In this document: positions 1-7,552 of the stretch, piece after piece
How the letters are laid out: every line of letters begins with the position of its first letter
How positions within the stretch are numbered: the stretch's first letter is position 1
NCBI GenBank assembly: GCA_965234325.1
Contig: OZ248415.1
Span: forward strand, 341,325-405,324
Direction of reading: 5' to 3'
Length of the DNA stretch: 64,000 nt
Origin: Limnohabitans kasalickyi
Lineage (GTDB): Bacteria > Pseudomonadota > Gammaproteobacteria > Burkholderiales > Burkholderiaceae_C
Notes under the pieces: model-generated
Seen by the model: only the letters and a program-made list of their open reading frames with translations
Databases searched by the model: none
What the model was told of the DNA's origin: nothing
Program-made: the position numbers and the translations under genes

Positions 1-89
1 GGCAGGCCACTACAGCCCGCGATCAGCGTGGCACTCAAGGTGCAGGCCAAGGTGATGTGGCTGGCGCGAGGCACTGAGATCGGTGTCAT
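1..89 (-). CDS. Putative lipoprotein, N-terminal fragment
   Basis: Only the first 29 codons lie in the window; the gene runs off the left edge. The translation begins MTPISVPRASHITL and continues through a hydrophobic stretch to LIAGC, a good lipobox with the lipidated cysteine at residue 24, so the mature protein should be anchored to a membrane on the periplasmic side. The start is 17 bases after the stop of the SDR gene on the same strand, so it is probably the last or a late gene of the same operon. The function cannot be told from this fragment. Confidence 0.6.
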   Translation of the reverse strand, partial: MTPISVPRASHITLACTLSATLIAGCSGL

Positions 90-106
90 GTGATGTCGTG
101 TTCGCT

Positions 107-892
107 TTAGCGTGGGGCCATGCGCAAGGCACCATCCAAGCGAATGACTTCGCCGTTCAGGTGGTTGTTGGTGACGATGTGGCAGGCCAGCTCGGCAAAC
201 TCTTCCGGCTTGCCCAAACGTGAGGGGAACGGAATGGACGCGGCTAAGGACTGCTGCACGGGTTCAGGCAGGGTGCGCATCAGGGGGGTGGCAAACAAGC
301 CCGGTGCCACGGTGCACACACGAATGCCGTGTTGCGCCAAGTCACGCGCCATGGGAAGTGTCATGCCGACCAAGCCGCCTTTGGAGGCGCTGTAAGCCTG
401 TTGACCCACTTGGCCATCAAAGGCGGCGACCGAGGCGGTGAACATCATCACGCCGCGCGCGCCGTCTTCACCGGGGGCGAGTTTGGCGCATTCGGCGGCA
501 AACAAGCGGCTGATGTTGTAGGACCCAATCAAGTTGACGTTGACCACGCGGGCGAAGTCTTCCAACGGTGCAGCATGGCCATCTTTGCCGACCACGCGCT
601 TGGCGGTGCCGATGCCGGCAATGTTCATCAAAATGCGAGCGGGGCCCAGGGCGGCTTGGGCTGTATTCAGGGCAGCTTGCACGCTGTCGGTGTTGGTGAT
701 GTCGCACGCGCAGGCAACGGCCGTGCCCGCGCCATGTTGCGCGTTGAGGCTGTCGGCCACGGTTTGGGCCAAGGCCGCGTTCACATCGAGCACGGCCACT
801 TTGGCACCTAAACGTGCCAGTTCGCGTGCGGTGGCTTCACCGAGGCCAGAGGCAGCGCCGGTGACGAGGGCGGTTTGTCCTTGAATTTGCAT
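107..892 (-). CDS. SDR 3-hydroxyacyl-CoA dehydrogenase (HSD17B10-like)
   Basis: Classical short-chain dehydrogenase of 261 residues. The Rossmann glycine motif TGAASGLG is at residues 11-18, an aspartate at 36 favours NAD+, and the catalytic residues are S154, Y167 and K171 (YSASK). The C-terminal half, with ASVAAFDGQVGQ, PFPSRLG and NGEVIRLDGALRM, closely resembles type-2 3-hydroxyacyl-CoA dehydrogenases of the HSD17B10 type. It lies 38 bases downstream of the acyl-CoA ligase gene on the same strand. In that setting I infer that it oxidises the beta-hydroxyacyl-CoA made by the neighbouring hydratase to a beta-ketoacyl-CoA (a CouN-like role). The family assignment is firm; the aromatic substrate is inferred from the neighbours. 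Confidence 0.85.
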   Translation of the reverse strand: MQIQGQTALVTGAASGLGEATARELARLGAKVAVLDVNAALAQTVADSLNAQHGAGTAVACACDITNTDSVQAALNTAQAALGPARILMNIAGIGTAKRVVGKDGHAAPLEDFARVVNVNLIGSYNISRLFAAECAKLAPGEDGARGVMMFTASVAAFDGQVGQQAYSASKGGLVGMTLPMARDLAQHGIRVCTVAPGLFATPLMRTLPEPVQQSLAASIPFPSRLGKPEEFAELACHIVTNNHLNGEVIRLDGALRMAPR

Positions 893-930
893 GGGGGTGT
901 CCTAAAAGTGGTGAGTTCAAAGCGGCGAGT

Positions 931-2784
931 TCAATGAGGCAGCAAGGTGTGGGGCGCTTGGCCGTCGTGCAGGGCTTGCACCAGCGCATCGCGGTGTTTG
1001 AGCACAGCACGTTGGTTGATGGAGCCTTTGTCGGTGACTTCGCCTTTGTCGATCGAAGGCGGTTCGCTCAGCAACACGGCGCGCGCAATGCGCGAGGCGC
1101 TGCCCGTGGCCGTCTCGCTCAAATGGTTGAGCACGGCTTGAAAATGCGCCACCACGGGGGCGCTGGCCAACACCTCGGCCAGCGAGGCCTCGGGGCCTAA
1201 GCCGCTCAAGCCACGCACGGCAGCGGTGGGGAAAATCATCGCGCCCACTTCTTTGCGGTTCAAGCCGGTGATGACCGCGTCTTGGATATAGGGCGCACCT
1301 GCCGCAATGATCTTGCCGCGCAAGGGGCCCACGCTGACAAACGTGCCCGTGGCGAGTTTGAAGTCTTCGGCAATACGGCCGTCAAACTTCAAGCCTTGGT
1401 GCACATCGGCTTCGTCGATCCATTTCACCGCGTCGCCGGTGCAGAAGAAGCCTTCTTCGTCAAACGCTTCTTGGGTTTCTTCGGGCGCGCGCCAGTAGCC
1501 GGGGGTGATGTTGGGGCCTTTGTAGCGCACCTCCACCTTGTCGCTGTTGGGCACGAGTTTGAGTTCCATGCCGGGGGTAGGCACGCCCAAGTCGCCCGCT
1601 TTCACGTTGGGGCTGGTGACGAAGATGGCGAAGGGGCCCGACTCGGTCATGCCAAGGCCTGTGCTCATCACGATGCGCTCGCCCACCTCCCGCTCTTGGC
1701 TCTCGAACAGGCTGTCCCAAATGGGCTGGGCCAAAGCCGCACCGGCGTAGAAGAACATGCGCACGCGTTTGAGCAGGCTGGCGCGCAAGGCGTCGTCGGT
1801 CTTCATGGCGTGGGCAATGGCTTCAAAGCCTGTGGGCACGTTGAAGTACACGGTGGGCGAGATCTCGCGCAAGTTGCGCAGCGTCTCGGCCATCAAGGCA
1901 GGTGTGGGTTTGCCGTCGTCAATGTAGAGCGTGCCGCCGTTGTAGATGGTCAGGCCCACGTTGTGGTTGCCACCAAAGGTGTGGTTCCACGGCAGCCAGT
2001 CCACCAGCACGGGCGGGGCGTCGGCCAGCACGGGCATGGATTGCGCCATTTGTTGCTGGTTGGCACACCACATGCGTTGCGTGTTGATGACGGCCTTGGG
2101 CATTTTGGTGGAGCCCGAGGTGAACAAAAATTTGGCGATGGTGTCGGGGCCTGTGGCTTCCATGGCCGCGTCCACGGCGGGTGTGGCTTCGGTGGCGGCT
2201 AAGTCGTCAAACATCGTCACGGCGCGGCCGTCAAACTGGCCTTCGTGCAACACCACTTCCACGTCTGAACCGACCGTCGCTTGAATGGCTTTGCCATACC
2301 GCGCGGCGTCTGAGGCGAACACCAAGCCCGGTGTGAGCGTGGTCAAGATGTGGCGCAGCTTGTCGTAGTCTTGGCTGATGGTCGAATAGGCCGGCGATGC
2401 GGGGCAAAAAGGCACGCCCGCGTAAATGCAGCCCAGCGCCAACAGCGCGTGTTCCAAGCTGTTTTCAGACAGGATGACCACGGGGCGCTCGGCGTTCAAA
2501 CCACGGTTGAGCAAGCCTTGGCCGATGCGGCGTGCAGTTTGCAGCGCTTCGGCGTAGCTGACGTGACGCCAGTCACCGGTGCTGCCATCGGCTTGTTTTT
2601 GACGGCGTGCAAACAAAGTGCGGGTGGGGGCCTCTTGGCTCCAATGCACCAAACGGTCGGTCAAACGGTGTGCGTAAGGCGCGATCTCTTGGTCAGCCGC
2701 CATGTAACGGATGCCTTGCTCGCCCTCCCGCATCGTGACGCGGGTGACCCCAAAGGTCATGTCGCGGAATTTGGGGGCGCTCAT
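931..2784 (-). CDS. fcs: Feruloyl-CoA synthetase-like AMP-dependent acyl-CoA ligase
   Basis: Adenylate-forming enzyme of 617 residues that should activate a carboxylic acid with ATP and CoA. The AMP-binding P-loop FTSGSTKMPKAV is at residues 221-232 and the adenylation motif STGLGMTESGP at 374-384; FFCTGDAVKW follows in the hinge region. The N-terminus (about 45 residues before the AMP-binding core, ending APYAHRLTDRLVHWS) and the total length match bacterial feruloyl-CoA synthetases rather than fatty-acyl ligases. Its start overlaps the end of the crotonase gene by 4 bases (ATGA), so the two are translationally coupled. Together with the flanking SDR and the divergent amidohydrolase it fits hydroxycinnamate activation. 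Ferulate, p-coumarate or caffeate cannot be told apart from sequence alone. Confidence 0.85.
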   Translation of the reverse strand: MSAPKFRDMTFGVTRVTMREGEQGIRYMAADQEIAPYAHRLTDRLVHWSQEAPTRTLFARRQKQADGSTGDWRHVSYAEALQTARRIGQGLLNRGLNAERPVVILSENSLEHALLALGCIYAGVPFCPASPAYSTISQDYDKLRHILTTLTPGLVFASDAARYGKAIQATVGSDVEVVLHEGQFDGRAVTMFDDLAATEATPAVDAAMEATGPDTIAKFLFTSGSTKMPKAVINTQRMWCANQQQMAQSMPVLADAPPVLVDWLPWNHTFGGNHNVGLTIYNGGTLYIDDGKPTPALMAETLRNLREISPTVYFNVPTGFEAIAHAMKTDDALRASLLKRVRMFFYAGAALAQPIWDSLFESQEREVGERIVMSTGLGMTESGPFAIFVTSPNVKAGDLGVPTPGMELKLVPNSDKVEVRYKGPNITPGYWRAPEETQEAFDEEGFFCTGDAVKWIDEADVHQGLKFDGRIAEDFKLATGTFVSVGPLRGKIIAAGAPYIQDAVITGLNRKEVGAMIFPTAAVRGLSGLGPEASLAEVLASAPVVAHFQAVLNHLSETATGSASRIARAVLLSEPPSIDKGEVTDKGSINQRAVLKHRDALVQALHDGQAPHTLLPH

Positions 2785-3557
2785 GCTTGTTGCACCTTGG
2801 CTGCACGACCCTCCAAGAAGTCACGCACGCGTTGTTTGGCTTCGGGCGCCGATTGGGCGATGGCCGAAATCATGGACTCGGTGATGAAGCCTTGGTCCGC
2901 AGGCTGCTCGGCAATGCGGGGCAGCACGTTCATCAGGGCGTAGTTCGTGAGCGGGGCGTTTTCGCCAATGCGCTTGGCCAGCTCCATGGCTTTGGCGAAC
3001 GCGTTGCCTTTGGGCTCCAAGTACTGGGCCAAACCCACGCGCTCGCCGTCTGCGGCGTTGTAGACACGGCCAGTCAACATCATGTCGGTCATGCGGGCCA
3101 CGCCAATTAAACGGGGGATGCGCACCGAGCCACCGCCGCCCACAAAAATACCGCGTGTGCCTTCGGGCAGCGCGTAAAACGTGCTCTCGTCCGCCACGCG
3201 AATGTGGCAGGCGCTGGCCAGCTCTAAACCGCCACCCACCACCGCGCCGTGCAATGCTGCCACCACAGGCACGGGGCCGTATTGCACACGCTCCAAGGCG
3301 TGGTGCCATGAGCGTGAGTGGTGCATGCCTTGGCCGGCGTCGCGCTCTTGCAAGTCGCTGAGGTCGAGACCTGCGCAAAAGTGGTCACCGTCACCGGCAA
3401 TCACGGCGGCCTTGGCGGTTGCGGGCAGGTTCTCGAAAATGTGACGCAGCGAGGCGATCAACTTGTCGTTCAACGCGTTGCGCTTGGTGGGGCGTGTCAA
3501 GCGCACCACGGCAACGGTGTCTTGCATTTCAAAGTGAATGTCTGGGTTGGAGTTCAT
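2781..3557 (-). CDS. Enoyl-CoA hydratase/isomerase family protein (crotonase)
   Basis: Crotonase-fold protein of 258 residues. The oxyanion-hole segments are CAGLDLSDL (61-69) and GAVVGGGLEL (104-113). Glutamates at 112 and 132 align with the two catalytic glutamates of enoyl-CoA hydratase, so hydration of an enoyl-CoA is plausible. It does not look like the feruloyl-CoA hydratase/lyase (Ech) that cleaves to vanillin; the usual Ech segments are missing. First gene of the minus-strand operon crotonase-ligase-SDR-lipoprotein and divergent from the amidohydrolase. I infer that it hydrates the hydroxycinnamoyl-CoA made by the ligase. Confidence 0.8.
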   Translation of the reverse strand: MNSNPDIHFEMQDTVAVVRLTRPTKRNALNDKLIASLRHIFENLPATAKAAVIAGDGDHFCAGLDLSDLQERDAGQGMHHSRSWHHALERVQYGPVPVVAALHGAVVGGGLELASACHIRVADESTFYALPEGTRGIFVGGGGSVRIPRLIGVARMTDMMLTGRVYNAADGERVGLAQYLEPKGNAFAKAMELAKRIGENAPLTNYALMNVLPRIAEQPADQGFITESMISAIAQSAPEAKQRVRDFLEGRAAKVQQA

Positions 3558-3621
3558 GGTGGGGCCTGTGTGTCGCGTTCGGGTTTGTGTCAGCTTGCTT
3601 TTGTTTTGTGGTTGAATTATG

Positions 3622-3636
3622 GTTATGGAAGATAAC
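3622..3636. promoter_or_regulatory. Candidate operator, 15-bp inverted repeat
   Basis: Perfect inverted repeat GTTAT-N5-ATAAC in the 167-base region between the divergent crotonase and amidohydrolase genes. Its size and symmetry are typical of a dimeric repressor site, such as the MarR-type regulators that control hydroxycinnamate genes elsewhere. No regulator gene is adjacent, so this is a tentative call. Confidence 0.35.
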
Positions 3637-3646
3637 TAAATAATCC

Positions 3647-3662
3647 GGACTTACCCTAGTCC
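3647..3662. promoter_or_regulatory. Second candidate operator, 16-bp inverted repeat
   Basis: GGACT-N6-AGTCC, perfect in its arms, 10 bases from the first palindrome in the same divergent promoter region and 63 bases before the amidohydrolase start. It could be a second operator or part of an activator site. Confidence 0.3.
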
Positions 3663-3724
3663 AGACTGTTTGAACCTTCGTCCCTCAACCCACCCTTAGC
3701 ATCCACCCCCAAGGAGACAAGCCC

Positions 3725-4600
3725 ATGGATTACAAAAACCTCATTGCCATCGACATTCACACCCACGCCGAGGTGAGTTGCCGCAACCCGTTTGACAGCT
3801 ACGGCGAGGAGTACGACCGCGCCGCTGATAAGTTCTTTGGCTCCAGCCTGCGCCCCACCATTGACGAAACGGTGGCGTATTACCGCGAAAAGAAAATCGG
3901 TTTGGTGATGTTCACCGTTGACAGCGAGTCGCAACTGGGCCGCCGCCGCATCCCCAACGAAGAGATCGCCGACGCCGCCAAAAAGAACAGCGACATGATG
4001 ATTGCCTTTGGCAGCATCGACCCGCACAAGGGCAAGATGGGTGCGCGCGAAGCCGAGCGTTTGATCACAGAAGACGGCATCAAAGGGTTCAAATTTCACC
4101 CCACCGTGCAGGGCTACCACCCCTACGACAAGATGGCCTGGCCCATCTACGAGGTGATCAACCATTACAAATTACCCGCCATTTTTCACACCGGCCACAG
4201 TGGCATTGGCAGCGGCATGCGCTGCGGTGGCGGCCTGCGTTTGGCCTACAGCAACCCCATGCACCTCGACGATGTGGCGATTGACTGGCCCGACATGCAA
4301 ATCGTCATGGCCCACCCCAGTTTTCCTTGGCAAGACGAGGCGCTCAGCGTGGCCACGCACAAGCCCAACGTGTGGATTGACTTGTCGGGCTGGAGCCCCA
4401 AGTACTTTCCGAAACAGTTGGTGCAATACGCCAACACGCTGCTCAAAGACCGCGTGTTGTTCGGCAGTGATTACCCCCTGATCACGCCCGAGCGCTGGAT
4501 GAAAGACTTTGAAGTCGCCGGTTTCAAACCCGAAGTGATGCCTGGCATCTTGAAAGACAACGCGGTACGTTTGTTGGGCTTGGACAAAACAGCGGTTTAA
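3725..4600 (+). CDS. Amidohydrolase family 2 protein, candidate beta-ketoacyl-CoA hydrolase
   Basis: TIM-barrel metal-dependent hydrolase of 291 residues. Metal-ligand candidates are H12 and H14 (DIHTH), H155 (IFHTGH), H197 (MAHPS) and D249 (FGSDYP), as in the ACMSD-like amidohydrolase-2 group. A good ribosome site (AAGGAGACAAGCCC) precedes the ATG. In Rhodococcus an enzyme of this superfamily (CouO) releases the aromatic acid from 4-hydroxyphenyl-beta-ketoacyl-CoA. The presence here of a ligase, crotonase and HSD17B10-like SDR makes the same role likely, but it is inferred from gene context. A decarboxylase role is the main alternative. Confidence 0.75.
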   Translation: MDYKNLIAIDIHTHAEVSCRNPFDSYGEEYDRAADKFFGSSLRPTIDETVAYYREKKIGLVMFTVDSESQLGRRRIPNEEIADAAKKNSDMMIAFGSIDPHKGKMGAREAERLITEDGIKGFKFHPTVQGYHPYDKMAWPIYEVINHYKLPAIFHTGHSGIGSGMRCGGGLRLAYSNPMHLDDVAIDWPDMQIVMAHPSFPWQDEALSVATHKPNVWIDLSGWSPKYFPKQLVQYANTLLKDRVLFGSDYPLITPERWMKDFEVAGFKPEVMPGILKDNAVRLLGLDKTAV

Positions 4601-5551
4601 ATGCTCAACATCCTCACCATCACCGGCCCCATTTATCTGTCGATTGGCATGGGCTTTGCGGCTACACAACGCGGCATGTTCAGCAAGGCAGACGGGCAGG
4701 TGATGGGGCGCTTTGTGCTGAACTTTGGCCTGCCCGCCATGCTGTTCAACGCCTTGGCCAACCGCAATTTTTCAGACGTCTTGCACCCCAAGTATTTGGT
4801 CGCCTACGGCTTGGGATCGTTGTTGTCGTTTGCCTGTGGCTTGCTGTTGTGGCGCAAGTTGCGTCACAAAGGCTTGACCGAAAGCGGCTTGGTCGCCATG
4901 GGTTTCAGCTCGTCTAACAGCGGCTACGTGGGCTACCCCATCTTGTTGCAAGTGTTGGGGCCCGCGGCGGGTGTGGCCTTGGCTTTGACGGTGCTGATTG
5001 AAAATTTGTTGGTCATTCCTTTGGCACTCGCTATTGCCGACAGTGGCGAGTCCGAGCATGCCTCGTGGCAGCACACCGTCAAAGAGAGTTTGCTGCGCAT
5101 GTGCAAGCTACCCATGATGTGGGGCATCGTTCTGGGCTTTTGCTTTTCGCTGTTTGACCTAGAGCTTCCCCCCGTGCTCGCCAAAACCACCAACATGTTT
5201 GCCGCCGCATGCGCGGCCTTGGCCTTGTTTGTGAACGGCGGCACCTTGGTGGGCATGCGCATGGAGGGCTTGCTGCGCCAAGTGCGTTGGATTGCTCTGG
5301 GCAAACTGGTGCTTCACCCCTTGATGGTCGGTTTGATGCTGTGGGTGGTGGGGCCCATGGAGTCGTCGCTGCAGGTATCGGCCATTTTGCTGGCCGGTAT
5401 GCCGATGCTGGGCATTTACCCGCTGCTGGCGCAACGCCATGGGCTGGCTGGGTTTTGCGCCTCGGCCCTATTGGTCACCACCGTCGCGTCGTTTTTCACC
5501 ATCAGCCTTATTTTGTGGGGCATGAGTTTTGTGCCGGGTTGGCATATTTAA
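4601..5551 (+). CDS. AEC-family (auxin efflux carrier-like) transporter
   Basis: Integral membrane protein of 316 residues with about ten predicted hydrophobic helices and the two-half arrangement of AEC/malonate-permease carriers. The conserved NSGYVGYP segment is near residues 106-113. Its ATG directly abuts the stop of the amidohydrolase gene, so the two are co-transcribed. The location suggests uptake or export of an aromatic or carboxylic acid connected with the hydroxycinnamate genes. The substrate cannot be read from the sequence. Confidence 0.75.
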   Translation: MLNILTITGPIYLSIGMGFAATQRGMFSKADGQVMGRFVLNFGLPAMLFNALANRNFSDVLHPKYLVAYGLGSLLSFACGLLLWRKLRHKGLTESGLVAMGFSSSNSGYVGYPILLQVLGPAAGVALALTVLIENLLVIPLALAIADSGESEHASWQHTVKESLLRMCKLPMMWGIVLGFCFSLFDLELPPVLAKTTNMFAAACAALALFVNGGTLVGMRMEGLLRQVRWIALGKLVLHPLMVGLMLWVVGPMESSLQVSAILLAGMPMLGIYPLLAQRHGLAGFCASALLVTTVASFFTISLILWGMSFVPGWHI

Positions 5552-5656
5552 TCAATATAAATTTAATTAAACAGACTACAAATATTGACGGAAAAAGTTA
5601 TCAACGTTAGTGGGTAGGATTCGGAGATCTACTTGTTCTTGAAATATTTGGTAGGA

Positions 5657-6934
5657 CTATAAATTTTCAACAATCATGCTTATATAGGGACCATCCGCCG
5701 ACTTGGGTTCTAGCTTTAATATTGCTCGAAAGCTAGAATTGATCCACTCTACCGGAGCTATCTTAATGTCTGTGTTTTTTGGTTTGCCCCAAACAGATGA
5801 AAGTGTTGCAATTAATTTTTGGTTAAATTCGTCCGACGTGTTTTGTTTTATATAGTTTACCCACGAAACATACCGTTTTCGGCGAGCTTCATCCATGACT
5901 ATTACGTGTGGAGATGTTGTAGTAGCTTTCTTCTCCATTGAAGTCGTACCCATAAATGTCGACCCTGTCTCAAAGCGCTCTTCTGATGCCAAATCTTCGA
6001 ATGTTTTTCCAAGATACTTATTAGCGTCCAACCATCGACTAAAGTTATGCCCATCTACATCGCTAGGTGGTTGTCCAAAAAACTTAGTGAAGGCTTCCTT
6101 GCGACTATCTTTTGCAAGGGCAATCTCACATTTAACTTCTTCTTGGTGTTTCGAATCTAATTCTCGATATCTTTCAAATGTAGAACCCGATAAAGTTCGA
6201 GATAAAATTTGTTGTCTCAATTGATCTAGTTCACTTGTATCTTGAGAATTTAGCTTTGAACAGCGAGCTTTTCGCCATTCTTGACGATACGGAGATGGCC
6301 CCCAAAAGTGAGTTTTAATAATTTTTTCTTCTAATATAAGAATCTTGTCGGATGGTGTGTTTAACACTTCTTCAATAATGAAATTGGGAACTGACATTTC
6401 ACTCATGTACGCACGGGCAATTACCTGTAGACGTTCAAACTCTAACTTCGCTTGATTTTCATCAAGCGTCCCAAAGAGCTTGGGTTCAATGACGGGACGA
6501 TGAACAGCAAGGTACGTTCCACCCTTGTGAGTTGCGGCAATATGAATAAAAAAAGCAGCACTCGCAGCCGTGCAATTAGCTGGGTCTTTGGGGACAACTT
6601 CATCAGCAAAGTTACGCTCGCATATCGGTGTTTTTCGTGATGACTGCATTGGGACTTGAGATGTCAGATCAAGATCGCGCAAAGCGCGGCCGATCTTCAT
6701 CGCTTCATTGAAGTCGCCACCTTTGGATAGTAAGTTCACCCCACTCACATTACCTTGGTTATCCCGAATCATTTTGATAAAACGCTCATAGTCTCCTGTT
6801 TCAATCCTGCCCTCAATAGTGATCGATCGAAAGGACGATGATGAATTAAGTCGAAGTTCTGCACCGTTAACTATTCCAGCGTATGTGCCGTATTGAAATA
6901 GTGCGATAGCTATTAGATGAAATATTTTTTTCAT
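5657..6934 (-). CDS. Secreted ClpP/crotonase-fold protein of unknown function, AT-rich
   Basis: About 425 residues from the chosen start. The first 25 residues, from MKKIFHLIAIALF, form a signal peptide, which is why I prefer this ATG over one 60 bases upstream (6994). The segment SKGGDFNEAMKIGRAL (70-85) resembles the SPGG loop of ClpP-like periplasmic proteins, and CTAASAAF (121-128, S125) and LAVHRP (143-148, H145) match the Ser and His regions of the same group (COG3904-like). The C-terminal roughly 250 residues are charged and not recognised. Base composition is clearly more AT-rich than all neighbours, a sign of horizontal acquisition. A run of 7-bp repeats lies upstream. It may be a periplasmic serine hydrolase, but activity is unproven. 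Confidence 0.65.
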   Translation of the reverse strand: MKKIFHLIAIALFQYGTYAGIVNGAELRLNSSSSFRSITIEGRIETGDYERFIKMIRDNQGNVSGVNLLSKGGDFNEAMKIGRALRDLDLTSQVPMQSSRKTPICERNFADEVVPKDPANCTAASAAFFIHIAATHKGGTYLAVHRPVIEPKLFGTLDENQAKLEFERLQVIARAYMSEMSVPNFIIEEVLNTPSDKILILEEKIIKTHFWGPSPYRQEWRKARCSKLNSQDTSELDQLRQQILSRTLSGSTFERYRELDSKHQEEVKCEIALAKDSRKEAFTKFFGQPPSDVDGHNFSRWLDANKYLGKTFEDLASEERFETGSTFMGTTSMEKKATTTSPHVIVMDEARRKRYVSWVNYIKQNTSDEFNQKLIATLSSVWGKPKNTDIKIAPVEWINSSFRAILKLEPKSADGPYISMIVENL

Positions 6935-7003
6935 AAAAGGTCTCAAAAATATGTTGCCATTATGCTTAAAAGTTGTTAGGAAGAATTTGATCATATTATT
7001 CTA

Positions 7004-7094
7004 TGTAGTTTGTAGTTTGTAGTTTGTAGTTTGTAGTTTGTAGTTTGTAGTTTGTAGTTTGTAGTTTGTAGTTTGTAGTTTGTAGTTTGTAGTT
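7004..7094. repeat. Heptanucleotide tandem repeat, 13 perfect copies of TGTAGTT
   Basis: Thirteen uninterrupted, identical 7-base units (91 bases) between the divergent ClpP-like gene and arfB. It lies 70-160 bases upstream of the ClpP-like start and 66 bases upstream of the arfB start. Perfect short repeats of this kind change copy number by slippage. Because the unit is outside coding sequence, a change would alter promoter spacing rather than reading frame. Confidence 0.97.
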
Positions 7095-7160
7095 TATTTA
7101 TTGCATTTTCTTATCAATACCACCGTCGATAATCTAAAAATTTTCGGGACGAGTTTTTAA

Positions 7161-7550
7161 ATGCAAATCCAAGAATCCGAAATCGAAGTGACCGCAGTCC
7201 GCGCCCAAGGGGCGGGCGGGCAAAACGTGAACAAGGTGTCCAGCGCCATTCACCTGCGCTTCGATATTTGGGCCTCTTCACTGCCTGACGATGTGAAAGA
7301 GCGCTTGCTGTGTTTGCGGGACAACCGCATCACGCGTGATGGGGTGGTGGTCATCAAGTCGCAAGAGCATCGCAGCCAAGACATGAACCGCATCGAGGCT
7401 TTTGCGCGTTTGCTGGAGTTGGTGCAAAGCGTCGAGCACGCGCCCAAAACCCGCCGAGCCACCAAGCCCACTTACGCCTCCAAGAAGCGGCGCTTAGAGG
7501 GCAAGAAGAAGGTGTCCGAGATCAAGTCCAGCCGCAGCAAGGTGCTTTAG
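7161..7550 (+). CDS. arfB: Alternative ribosome-rescue factor ArfB (YaeJ), peptidyl-tRNA hydrolase
   Basis: Protein of 129 residues, close to the usual ArfB length. The catalytic GGQ is at residues 19-21 inside GAGGQNVNKV, and the C-terminus (from about residue 105) is a lysine/arginine-rich tail of the kind that enters the empty mRNA channel of stalled ribosomes. It should hydrolyse peptidyl-tRNA on non-stop ribosomes in the cytoplasm. The gene stands alone, convergent with the following Bug gene with only two bases between the stops. Confidence 0.95.
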   Translation: MQIQESEIEVTAVRAQGAGGQNVNKVSSAIHLRFDIWASSLPDDVKERLLCLRDNRITRDGVVVIKSQEHRSQDMNRIEAFARLLELVQSVEHAPKTRRATKPTYASKKRRLEGKKKVSEIKSSRSKVL

Positions 7551-7552
7551 GC

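Noticed and set aside
1282..2202. Open reading frame of 306 residues on the plus strand opposite the CoA ligase
   Set aside because: It is the antisense shadow of a GC-rich gene; its translation is rich in H, G, A and V with no domain, and the opposite frame encodes a complete ligase.
2781..3557. Feruloyl-CoA hydratase/lyase (retro-aldol vanillin route)
   Set aside because: The crotonase does not resemble Ech outside the common fold, no vanillin dehydrogenase is adjacent, and an SDR plus amidohydrolase point to a beta-oxidative route.
7004..7094. CRISPR-like array
   Set aside because: The units are only 7 bases long and directly adjacent, without spacers; it is a simple tandem repeat.
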